Below are positions 1-7,121 of a stretch of DNA of 45,543 nucleotides, in pieces. Origin of the DNA: Actinomadura sp. GC306 (GTDB taxonomy: Bacteria; Actinomycetota; Actinomycetes; Streptosporangiales; Streptosporangiaceae); NCBI RefSeq assembly GCF_004348665.1, contig NZ_SMKM01000020.1, forward strand, positions 1-45,543. The letters are read 5' to 3'. A program made the position numbers and the translations under genes. The notes beneath the pieces are model-generated. The model did not search any database. It saw only the letters and a program-made list of their open reading frames with translations, and was not told the origin of the DNA. Numbering within the stretch: position 1 is the first letter of the stretch; each line of letters begins with the position of its first letter.

Positions 1-265
1 GGACCTGTACACCCGGCCCGCCCACCCCTACACCCGCGGGCTGCTGGCATCGGTGCCGCGCCTCGACCGGCGCGGCGGGCCGCTCGTCCCGATCAAGGGC
101 GCGCCGCCGGACCCGGCCGCGCTGCCGCCCGGCTGCCCGTTCCGGCCGCGCTGCCCGCGCGCGGAGGCGGTCTGCGCGGCGGAGGCGCCGCCGCTCGCCG
201 CCGTCGCGCCCGGCCACGCCGCCGCCTGCCACTTCGCCGCGGAGGTCCACGGTGCCGCACTCTGA
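1..265 (+). CDS. Peptide ABC transporter ATP-binding protein, C-terminal end (OppD/DppD type, partial)
   Basis: Only the last 87 residues are present; the reading frame is open from base 2 and the gene begins outside the window. The visible part is the family's C-terminal extension: the HPYT motif ([14 protein letters not shown]) followed by a Cys-rich tail with a CX5CX6C pattern and a later Cys before HFA. This tail is typical of the OppD/OppF/DppD/DppF ATPases that drive import of oligo- or dipeptides, not of general ABC ATPases. Its stop overlaps the GTG start of the next ATPase by 14 bases, as expected for the D-F pair of a peptide importer operon. The substrate cannot be told from this fragment. 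Confidence 0.88.
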   Translation, partial: DLYTRPAHPYTRGLLASVPRLDRRGGPLVPIKGAPPDPAALPPGCPFRPRCPRAEAVCAAEAPPLAAVAPGHAAACHFAAEVHGAAL

Positions 266-1271
266 CGAGGCCCCGATCCTGCGGGCGGAGGGGCTCGCCA
301 AGCACTACCCGGTGACCCGCGGCGTCGTGCTGAAACGCACCGTGGGCCTGGTCAAGGCCGTGGACGGCGTCGACCTGGAGCTGCGCCGGGGCGAGACCCT
401 CGGCGTCGTCGGCGAGTCCGGCTGCGGGAAGTCGACGCTGGCCCGGCTGCTGCTCGCCGCCGAGCGCCCCACGGCCGGGACGGTCCGCTTCGCCGGGCGC
501 GACGTGTTCGCGCTGCCGAAACCCGAGCTGCGGGCGCTGCGCCGCCGCATCCAGATCGTGCTGCAGGACCCCTACTCGTCCCTCAACCCCCGCATGACGG
601 TCGGGGACATCGTGGGCGAGCCGTTCGCGATCCACCCGGACGCCGTGCCGAAGGGGGCGCGGCGGGCGCGGGTGCGGGAACTGCTGGAGCTCGTCGGCCT
701 GGACCCCGGCCACGCCGACCGGTACCCGCACCAGTTCTCCGGCGGGCAGCGCCAGCGCGTCGGGATCGCCCGCGCCCTGGCGCTGCGCCCCGACGTCCTC
801 GTGTGCGACGAGCCGGTGTCGGCGCTGGACGTCTCCGTCCAGGCCCAGGTCCTGAACCTGCTCGGCGACCTGCGGCGGGAGCTGGGCCTGGCGCAGGTGT
901 TCATCGCGCACGACCTCGCCGCCGTCCGGCACATCTCGGACCGGGTCGCCGTCATGTACCTGGGCAAGGTCGTCGAGACCGGCGGCGCGCCGCAGATCTA
1001 CGAGCACCCGACCCACCCGTACACGCAGGCGCTGCTGTCGGCCGTCCCCGTGCCCGACCCGGACGCGCCCGGCTGGACGGACCGGGCCGGGCTGGAGGGG
1101 GAGCCGCCGTCGCCGCTGGCCCCGCCGTCCGGCTGCGGGTTCCGCACCCGCTGCCGGAAGGCCCGCGACGTGTGCGCCGAGCGGGAGCCCGCGCTGGTGG
1201 AGCGGGACGGCTCCGCGCATCCCAGCGCCTGCCACTTCGCCGCCGGGGAAGCCCCCACCGGACGGACCTGA
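252..1271 (+). CDS. Oligopeptide/dipeptide ABC transporter ATP-binding protein (OppF/DppF type)
   Basis: A 339-residue cytoplasmic ATPase subunit, expected to pair with the preceding OppD/DppD protein and energise peptide uptake through membrane permeases encoded upstream. Visible motifs are Walker [10 protein letters not shown] (about residues 54-62), Q-loop region [18 protein letters not shown] signature [15 protein letters not shown], Walker [13 protein letters not shown] and the switch His in IAHDLA. The end has [12 protein letters not shown] and the Cys-rich CX5CX6C...C tail shared with its neighbour. The GTG start is supported by GGAGG about 8 bases upstream, inside the previous gene, so the two are probably translationally coupled. 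Length is normal for the family. Opp versus Dpp specificity is not determinable. Confidence 0.93.
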   Translation: MPHSDEAPILRAEGLAKHYPVTRGVVLKRTVGLVKAVDGVDLELRRGETLGVVGESGCGKSTLARLLLAAERPTAGTVRFAGRDVFALPKPELRALRRRIQIVLQDPYSSLNPRMTVGDIVGEPFAIHPDAVPKGARRARVRELLELVGLDPGHADRYPHQFSGGQRQRVGIARALALRPDVLVCDEPVSALDVSVQAQVLNLLGDLRRELGLAQVFIAHDLAAVRHISDRVAVMYLGKVVETGGAPQIYEHPTHPYTQALLSAVPVPDPDAPGWTDRAGLEGEPPSPLAPPSGCGFRTRCRKARDVCAEREPALVERDGSAHPSACHFAAGEAPTGRT

Positions 1272-1301
1272 CGTCCGGCGGGCGCGCCGGCCGGGGTTCC
1301 G

Positions 1302-1313
1302 TAGGGTGGGGGC
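1302..1313 (+). promoter_or_regulatory. Candidate -10 box giving a leaderless transcript
   Basis: TAGGGT (1302-1307) lies exactly six bases before the ATG at 1314. In actinobacteria a TANNNT box 6-7 bases from a start codon is the usual layout of leaderless mRNAs. No good Shine-Dalgarno sequence and no convincing -35 are visible. This is inference from spacing only. Confidence 0.4.
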
Positions 1314-2174
1314 ATGGCGCGCAAGGGCAGGCGGGACCCCCGGCCGAACGTCCACCGGGTCGACGGCGGCGAGGCCGAACTCCTCCGCGACGCCGACCGC
1401 GACGGCGGCTGGATGCTGCTCGTCGGCGGCGTGCCGCAGTCCTACGTGAACCTGTCCGACCCCACCTACCTCGACTTCGAGTACATGCGGCTCATGGGCG
1501 ACGTCGTCGACGCGCTCGGGCTCGACGGCGAGGCGTTCGACGCCGTCCACATCGGCGGCGCCGGCTGCACGCTGCCCCGCTACATCGCCGCGACCCGGCC
1601 GGGGTCGCGGCAGATCGTCCTGGAACCGGACGCGGAACTGGTGCGGCTCGTCCGCGAGCGGCTGCCGGTCAAGGGCATCCCGGGCCTGCGGATCCGGATC
1701 ATCGACGGGCGCTCGGGCATCGCCGCGCTCGCCGACGACGCCGACGACCTCGTCGTGATGGACGCGTTCGCCGAAGCGTCCATGCCGCCCGAGCTCGCCA
1801 CCCGCGAGTTCGTGCAGGACGCCGCGCGCGTCCTGCGGCCCGGCGGCGTGTACATGGCCAACGTCGCCGACGGGTTCCGGCTGCCGTTCGCCCGCAGGGT
1901 CGCCGCCACCGTGCGGTCGGTGTTCCCGCACACGCTGCTGATGGCCGACCCGGGCGTGCTGCGCGGCCGCCGGTTCGGCAACCTCATCGTGGCCGGGTCC
2001 CCGGCACCGCTGCCGGTGGCCGAGCTGACCCGCAAGGCGGCGGGCGGTATCGTCCGGGCCCGGCTGCTGGCGGACGGCGACCTCGCCGCCTTCTGCGCCG
2101 GCGCGGCGCCGCTGCGCGACGGCGAGGAGATCGTCGCGCCCGTCCCGCCGCCGCAGGTCTTCGGAAGTTCCTGA
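1314..2174 (+). CDS. Spermidine-synthase-like SAM-binding protein
   Basis: A 286-residue protein with a class I methyltransferase/aminopropyltransferase-type Rossmann domain. The glycine-rich nucleotide loop is HIGGAGCTLPRYIAA (about residues 82-96), followed by the acidic strand end QIVLEPDAELV, IIDGRSGI and the strand DDLVVMDAF. This resembles the fused spermidine synthase/SpeE-like proteins common in actinomycetes, many of which lack a proven polyamine role. No membrane segment is evident. It lies 42 bases after the peptide importer but has its own candidate -10 box. True aminopropyltransferase activity is uncertain; a methyltransferase role is equally possible. Confidence 0.75.
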   Translation: MARKGRRDPRPNVHRVDGGEAELLRDADRDGGWMLLVGGVPQSYVNLSDPTYLDFEYMRLMGDVVDALGLDGEAFDAVHIGGAGCTLPRYIAATRPGSRQIVLEPDAELVRLVRERLPVKGIPGLRIRIIDGRSGIAALADDADDLVVMDAFAEASMPPELATREFVQDAARVLRPGGVYMANVADGFRLPFARRVAATVRSVFPHTLLMADPGVLRGRRFGNLIVAGSPAPLPVAELTRKAAGGIVRARLLADGDLAAFCAGAAPLRDGEEIVAPVPPPQVFGSS

Positions 2175-2238
2175 CCCGGCGGCGGCATGGCGGAGTAGCG
2201 GCAGAGGCGCGGCGGAGTCGCGAAGGAGGAATTTCCGG

Positions 2239-4335
2239 ATGACCGCGACGCTGGAACACGGGCGACGGAATTCCCCGGCGGTTTCCCCCGCCGTATCGGC
2301 CGCACGCGGGCCCGCGATGTCCCATAATCGAGCGATGGAGTCGTCCACCCGAATTCTGATTCTCGGCATGGATTCGTCGGGGAGAATACTCCAGTTCGAC
2401 CGCAACGCCGCCGCAGTTCTCGCCCCGGACGGCGACGACCTGCGCGGTGCCGACCTGGACGAGTTGATCCCCGGTGCGCGGGACCCGCTGCTGGAGGCCA
2501 TCAAGGCCGGCCGGGAGCGGACCGCGATGCTCGCCGTGGACAACCCCGAGGGCGGCATGCTCGACGCGGTCGTCACCGTCCACCCGATGAACGGCGGCGG
2601 GCCCGACGTCGTCGCCCTCGCCGTCGTCCGGGTCCCGGTGCCGCTCGCCGACCGGTTCGTCGACCCGGCCGTGATCCGCCGGGCGCTGCTGGACGACGCG
2701 CTCCCGCGGATCGGCTCCACCCTCGACCTGGAGATGCTGGCGCGCGGCCTGATGGACGTGCTCGTCCCGCACTTCTGCAACTCCGGCGCCCTGCTGCTGG
2801 TCGAGAGCCACATCGACGCCGACGAGCCGCCAGACGGGCCCGAGGGCCCGCAGATGCGCCGGATGGCGATCGGCTTCGACGACGACGACCCGGCCTGGGA
2901 CGCGACGTTCCCCACCGGCGAGTCCCTCGTCTACCCGGAGGGCACCCCCTACGCGCTGTGCATGGCCTCGGGCGAGCCGGTACTGCGCTCCCTCGGCCGC
3001 GACGGCGCCGCCCGGCTCGCGGCGGCCTGGCGCCGGCCGCCGGTCGCCGACCTGCTCAAGGGCGCCTCGATGCTGCTGCTGCCGATCACGTCCGCGGCGG
3101 GCGTCCTCGGCTTCTTCGTCTGCACCCGCAACGCCGCGCACCGCCCGTTCGACGCCTACGACGTCGAGATCGGGATGGACTTCGCCAACCGGGCGTCCAT
3201 CTTCATCGAGAGCGCGCGGCAGTACTCGCGGGAGCGCGCCACCGCCCTCACCCTGCAGCGCAGCCTGCTGCCGACCGGGCTGTCCGCGCCGTCCACGGTC
3301 GAGGTGCACCACCGCTACCTGCCGGGCAGCCGGCTGATCGAGGTGGGCGGCGACTGGTACGAGTCGATCGCGCTGCCCGGCGCGCGGGTCGCGCTGGTCG
3401 TCGGCGACGTCGCCGGGCACGGCGTGAAGGCCGCCGTCACGATGGGGCGGCTCCGCACCGCCATCCACACCCTCGCCGGGCTCGAACTGCCGCCCGCCGA
3501 GGCCCTGGAGCGGCTCGACTCGCTGATGCGGACGCTCGGCGAGCGCGAGCCGCACTTCGCCACCTGCGCCTACGTCGTCTACGACGCGGTCAGCGGCCGC
3601 TGCGAGGTCGCCAGCGCCGGGCACCTGCCGCCGCTGCTCGCCCCGCCCGGAGCCGACTCGGAGTACCTGCCGGTGCCGCCCGCGCCGCCGCTCGGCGTCG
3701 GCGGCGACGGCCCCATCGTCAGCCGCGAGTTCACCGTCGAGGACGGGACGCTCCTGTTCCTCTACACCGACGGGCTCGTGGAGAACCGGGCCCGCGACAT
3801 CGACGACGGCCTCGCCCGCCTGCAGGCCACGTTCGGGCCGGGCGCCGCCGCCCGGCCGCTGGAGGACCTGTGCCAGGCGGCGCTCGACGGCGTCTACGAC
3901 GACCAGCACCGCGACGACATCGCGATGCTCGTGGCGCGGCTGGCGCGCATCCCCGCCGACCACCACGCGACCTGGGAGCTGCCCGCCGAGCCCGCCGCGG
4001 TCCGCCGGGCCCGCGGGCTCGTCCGCGACCGGCTCGCCCGCTGGGGCCTCGACGACATGGCCCACTCCACGATGCTGCTGGTGTCGGAGCTCGTCACCAA
4101 CGCGATCCGGCACGCGGGCGGCCGGCTCACGCTGCGGCTCGTGCGCGAGGGCGGCCTGGTCTGCGAGGTCTTCGACTCGGCCGACGGCCGGCCCCGCATC
4201 CGCCACCACGACGACGAGGACGAGATGACCGAGTCCGGCCGGGGCCTGCACGTCGTGGGCCGGCTGGCGCAGCGCTGGGGCGTGCGCCGCACCGCCGGCG
4301 GCAAGGTCGTCTGGTGCGAGCAGGAACTGCCCTGA
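2239..4335 (+). CDS. PAS-GAF-SpoIIE phosphatase-HATPase signalling protein
   Basis: A 698-residue predicted cytoplasmic regulator. Domains in order: PAS-like (about 36-150), GAF-like (about 155-325), PP2C/SpoIIE Ser/Thr phosphatase (about 345-570) and an anti-sigma-factor type histidine-kinase-like ATPase (about 580-695). Phosphatase metal and core motifs are seen in VGGDWYE, GDVAGHG, SAGHLPPLL, LYTDGLVE and DDIAMLV. The ATPase domain keeps its N box (SELVTNAIRHAGG) and a G box (SGRGLHVVGRLA). Such proteins act in partner-switching networks, dephosphorylating anti-anti-sigma factors and phosphorylating them through the RsbW-like domain; no partner is encoded nearby. The ATG at 2239 has an excellent AAGGAGGA (2223-2230), although the first 35 residues look poorly conserved and an internal ATG at 2335 is possible. 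Confidence 0.9.
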   Translation: MTATLEHGRRNSPAVSPAVSAARGPAMSHNRAMESSTRILILGMDSSGRILQFDRNAAAVLAPDGDDLRGADLDELIPGARDPLLEAIKAGRERTAMLAVDNPEGGMLDAVVTVHPMNGGGPDVVALAVVRVPVPLADRFVDPAVIRRALLDDALPRIGSTLDLEMLARGLMDVLVPHFCNSGALLLVESHIDADEPPDGPEGPQMRRMAIGFDDDDPAWDATFPTGESLVYPEGTPYALCMASGEPVLRSLGRDGAARLAAAWRRPPVADLLKGASMLLLPITSAAGVLGFFVCTRNAAHRPFDAYDVEIGMDFANRASIFIESARQYSRERATALTLQRSLLPTGLSAPSTVEVHHRYLPGSRLIEVGGDWYESIALPGARVALVVGDVAGHGVKAAVTMGRLRTAIHTLAGLELPPAEALERLDSLMRTLGEREPHFATCAYVVYDAVSGRCEVASAGHLPPLLAPPGADSEYLPVPPAPPLGVGGDGPIVSREFTVEDGTLLFLYTDGLVENRARDIDDGLARLQATFGPGAAARPLEDLCQAALDGVYDDQHRDDIAMLVARLARIPADHHATWELPAEPAAVRRARGLVRDRLARWGLDDMAHSTMLLVSELVTNAIRHAGGRLTLRLVREGGLVCEVFDSADGRPRIRHHDDEDEMTESGRGLHVVGRLAQRWGVRRTAGGKVVWCEQELP

Positions 4336-4357
4336 CGGAGCCGCCCTGACAGAGCCG
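4330..4357. repeat. Tandem 14-bp repeat spanning a stop codon
   Basis: CCCTGACGGAGCCG (4330-4343) is followed directly by CCCTGACAGAGCCG (4344-4357), one mismatch. The first copy contains the stop codon of the SpoIIE-family gene, and the second copy repeats the TGA in frame-shifted context. It lies in the 47-base gap between convergent genes; no function is evident. Confidence 0.6.
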
Positions 4358-4382
4358 CCCTGGCCTGCCCCCCTGGGGCGCG

Positions 4383-5552
4383 CTAGCGCAGCACCGAGAC
4401 GTGCACGTGGTCGTAGTGGTTCTGCGTGAGGCTCCCGCGGTCGGCCATCGGGCGCCAGCCGCCGCCCCGCACGTTCCAGATGTGCTGCCGCCAGATGACG
4501 TAGGAGACCCCGAGCCGCCGCGCGTGCTGGACGATGTACGCGGCGACCTGGTCGCCGTGCCGCATCGCCCCGTCGCTCGGCATGCGGCCGCCGGTGCTCT
4601 CCATGAAGTCGCAGGCGCGGCCGTGCCCGTGGTCCTGCGCGTCGGCGTTGCTGCGGTAGCAGCCGATCACCGGGAAGGGCCCGAACAGGCGGGCGATCTC
4701 CAGCACGAGCGCCCGCATGGTGGGCGTCATCCGGTTGCCGGTGATCGGGGTCGAGGCGCCCGTGACGCCGTCGGGCCGCCCGGTCAGCCGCACGCGGCCC
4801 CCGCGCCCGTCCTGCCGCTCCTGCTCGGCCGGCCGCCGCGCGGGCTTGGCCGGGGCGAGCGCCGCGACCTTCGTGCCGCGCGGGAGGATCTTCTTCAGCC
4901 GCGCGGCCAGCTTCGCGGTGTCGGTCTTCGGGGCGCTGATGATCAGCGCGTTGCCCGCGGGCAGGCCGAGCTCCCTGGCCCGCTCGCGGGACACGACCGC
5001 GTCGACGTCCCCGATGCCCATCGAGGCGTAGGCGCCGACGCGCACCCGGCCGGCGCGCTCGCTGCTGCCGGCCGGGACGACCGCGCCCAGCGGCAGCGCC
5101 CCGTCCTGGCCGTGCTCGAACGACACGGCGAGGCCGCCGGCCGCGATCGTTCGCCACAGCTGGTCGGACTCGGCCGTCGCCTCCGGTGCGAACGCCCGGA
5201 ACTTCGACGGGTCGACGCCGAGCACCCCCATCCGGCGCCCGCCGACCCTGGCGCGCGCGGCGTCCACGACGGTGACCCCGGCGACCCCCTTGAGGCCCCG
5301 GGCGCGCTCGACGGCCTGGGGCGGCAGCGACGACGTCCCGGCGACCAGCAGGTGCGGGGTGTGGCGGCGGGTCAGCGGCGCGACCGACGGCGCCAGCGGC
5401 GCCTCGCCCTGGTCGACCGACACGAGGTCGTCGGTGCCGGAGTCCTCGCCGAGGTGCCCCGAGACGAGAACGGTGACGTCGGCCGCCAGCGTGAGCCCTA
5501 CGGCTATCGCGATGACGGCGGGCAGCGCGCGTCCGCGCCTTCTCAGTACCAC
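4383..5552 (-). CDS. Secreted or membrane-anchored protein: MacB/FtsX-like ectodomain plus ARB_07466/VanY-like domain
   Basis: A 389-residue protein with an N-terminal signal anchor (basic RRRGR, then a hydrophobic stretch about residues 10-32). The middle (about 75-225) resembles the extracytoplasmic domain of MacB/FtsX-type permeases, with an LKGVAGVTVVDAA opening, a GVDPSKF motif, a polar GLAVSFEHG segment and the ARELGLPAGN...LKKILP ending. The C-terminal part (about 265-389) resembles the ARB_07466-like domain of the M15/VanY fold: PVIGCYRSNADAQDHGHGRACDFM, GDQVAAYIVQHA, VIWRQHIWN and a terminal HYDHVHVSV. The H...D...HxH pattern is consistent with a cell-wall peptidase fold, but activity is unproven. 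The GTG start lies four bases after the DUF4253 stop, so the two are co-transcribed. Confidence 0.75.
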   Translation of the reverse strand: MVLRRRGRALPAVIAIAVGLTLAADVTVLVSGHLGEDSGTDDLVSVDQGEAPLAPSVAPLTRRHTPHLLVAGTSSLPPQAVERARGLKGVAGVTVVDAARARVGGRRMGVLGVDPSKFRAFAPEATAESDQLWRTIAAGGLAVSFEHGQDGALPLGAVVPAGSSERAGRVRVGAYASMGIGDVDAVVSRERARELGLPAGNALIISAPKTDTAKLAARLKKILPRGTKVAALAPAKPARRPAEQERQDGRGGRVRLTGRPDGVTGASTPITGNRMTPTMRALVLEIARLFGPFPVIGCYRSNADAQDHGHGRACDFMESTGGRMPSDGAMRHGDQVAAYIVQHARRLGVSYVIWRQHIWNVRGGGWRPMADRGSLTQNHYDHVHVSVLR

Positions 5553-5556
5553 GGGC

Positions 5557-6393
5557 TCAATCCCACCAGAAGGACCAGTTGGTCTTGCCGCGGATCTCCT
5601 CGGCGTAGCCGGTGAGGGTCCCCGGCCCCTGGAACAGGATGTCAGGGCAGAACGCCCAGTGCTCGGCCGCGACGTGGACGGCGTGCCGGGTGGTGACCGG
5701 GGGAGCGGCGACGCTCAGCTCCAGCGTGTTGAAGCCGAGCCCGACGACCCGCGCGCCGAAGCGGTCCTCCCAGCTGCGCAGGACGGCGGCGAGCGGCGCC
5801 GTCCACTCGTTGTGGTTGAGGGCGCCCTGCCAGCCGGCGACGGCCGGCGCGTCCGCGCCGCGCTCCACCGCGACCAGGCCGAGCGGCATGCCGCGGGCGG
5901 CGAGCACGCGGGCGTACCGGTCGGCCATGGCATCGGGGTCGTCGAGCGGGACGCCGGGCGGGGCGAGCCCCGGGCAGTGGCGGCCGAAGGGGGCGAGGTC
6001 GGCGTGGTCGTCCTCGGCGGCCTGCTCGGCCCAGTCGGCCCACACCTCGGACATGAACGCGTGCGGGTGGTAGTTGCCGATCTCGGCCGCCGGCTCGGGC
6101 GCGATCTGCCCGGACGCCCAGGGCTGGTCGGTCTCGTCCATCAGCAGCGGCCACAGCCCCGACCGGGGGTGCTCGGCGCGGAGCCTGCACCACAGCTCGC
6201 CGTGGACGGGCTCGTCGCTCAGCCAGAACGCGGGACGCATGAGCAGCAGCCGCTGCGGGTAGCCCGGGTCGGGCCAGACGAGGTCACCCTCGGGCAGCGG
6301 CACCGACAGCGTCCGCCCGGCGGCACCGTCGGCGCCGTCGTCGAACAGCCGCGGCAGCTCGCCCGGCAGGTGCCGGACCTCCACATCATCCAT
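5557..6393 (-). CDS. DUF4253 domain protein
   Basis: A 278-residue soluble protein that I assign to DUF4253 from its C-terminal half: a long region ending EHWAFCPDILFQGPGTLTGYAEEI and closing with NWSFWWD, the aromatic C-terminus typical of this family in actinomycetes. The N-terminal half is acidic and Trp-rich, with no signal peptide or membrane segment. The function of the family is unknown. I place the start at the ATG at 6393 (MDDVEVRHLPG); the frame stays open further upstream but that part runs through the divergent NUDIX gene and does not look coding. It is upstream of, and probably in an operon with, the secreted MacB/VanY-like gene. Confidence 0.75.
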   Translation of the reverse strand: MDDVEVRHLPGELPRLFDDGADGAAGRTLSVPLPEGDLVWPDPGYPQRLLLMRPAFWLSDEPVHGELWCRLRAEHPRSGLWPLLMDETDQPWASGQIAPEPAAEIGNYHPHAFMSEVWADWAEQAAEDDHADLAPFGRHCPGLAPPGVPLDDPDAMADRYARVLAARGMPLGLVAVERGADAPAVAGWQGALNHNEWTAPLAAVLRSWEDRFGARVVGLGFNTLELSVAAPPVTTRHAVHVAAEHWAFCPDILFQGPGTLTGYAEEIRGKTNWSFWWD

Positions 6394-6417
6394 TTCACGC
6401 CGTTCCGGTACAGAGCA

Positions 6418-6436
6418 TGCCAACAGGATCTTGGCA
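6418..6436. promoter_or_regulatory. Inverted repeat in the DUF4253/NUDIX divergent region
   Basis: TGCCAA (6418-6423) and TTGGCA (6431-6436) form perfect 6-bp arms around a 7-base spacer. The site is 24 bases upstream of the DUF4253 start, in the 204-base region between divergent genes, and could be an operator. No cognate regulator is adjacent. The rest of the 6394-6597 gap shows nothing else I can support. Confidence 0.4.
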
Positions 6437-6597
6437 CTGGTGATGGTAACGGCGGAGGGGCCGCCGAGGGGACGAGCCGTACGGTTCGGTCGTTCCCGGG
6501 CGGGCGTCCATGGCGAAACGGCCCCGGCGGGCGATGCGGGTGCGGGACGATGGCGGGGTCCTCGCCGGCCGTCCGGAAACGTGAGGGGCCCGAACCC

Positions 6598-7053
6598 GTG
6601 AACGCGACTCCCCGGCTGCGGCGTACCGCGCGGGCCCTTCTGCTGGACGGCGACGAGCTCGTGCTGCTCCGGCGCACGAGGCCCGGCCGTCCCGTCTACT
6701 GGATCACCCCCGGCGGCGGGGTCGAGCCGGAGGACGCCTCCCCGGAGGCGGCGCTGCGGCGGGAGCTGGACGAGGAGCTGGGCGCCACCGCGGGACCCGT
6801 CCGGCAGGTTTTCGCCTGCGGTGAGCAGAGCCCCGGCGTGTACCGCCTCAGCACCTTCTACGTGTGCCGCCTGCTGTCGATGGACCTGTCCCGCAGGCAC
6901 GGCCCGGAGTTCGACGACCCGGACAGCGGGCGCCACGACGTCGAGCGCGTGGCCTGCACCGCGGCCGCGCTGGCGTCCATCGACCTCTTCCCCTGGACGC
7001 TGGCCGCCTACCTCGGCGACCACGCCGCCGACCTCCCCGGATTGCTCCCCTGA
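6598..7053 (+). CDS. NUDIX hydrolase
   Basis: A 151-residue NUDIX-fold protein, expected to hydrolyse a nucleoside diphosphate linked to another group. The NUDIX helix region is visible about residues 39-64: GGGVEPEDASPEAALRRELDEELG. It keeps the REL-x-EE-x-G metal-binding core, but there is one extra residue in the loop before it and Ala stands where the first Glu is usually found. The GTG at 6598 is preceded by GAGGGG; an in-frame ATG at 6550 would add 16 residues. Substrate is not predictable. Confidence 0.82.
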   Translation: MNATPRLRRTARALLLDGDELVLLRRTRPGRPVYWITPGGGVEPEDASPEAALRRELDEELGATAGPVRQVFACGEQSPGVYRLSTFYVCRLLSMDLSRRHGPEFDDPDSGRHDVERVACTAAALASIDLFPWTLAAYLGDHAADLPGLLP

Positions 7054-7121
7054 TCGCGAGGGCTTGTCAGATTCGTCGGTATATGCGAATTTTGCGGAGC
7101 CGCTGTGATCAAGGAGCCGCA

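Noticed and set aside
93..2915. Very long open frame (940 codons) on the minus strand, and similar ones such as 1984-5157, 17455-20073 and 42358-44796
   Set aside because: They are antisense shadows of well-supported genes. The translations are Arg/Gly/Ala/Pro-rich with no recognisable domains, as expected where very high GC removes stop codons.
5272..6597. Plus-strand open frame leading into the NUDIX gene
   Set aside because: It runs antisense through the DUF4253 and MacB/VanY-like genes; only the part from about 6550 or 6598 has NUDIX content.
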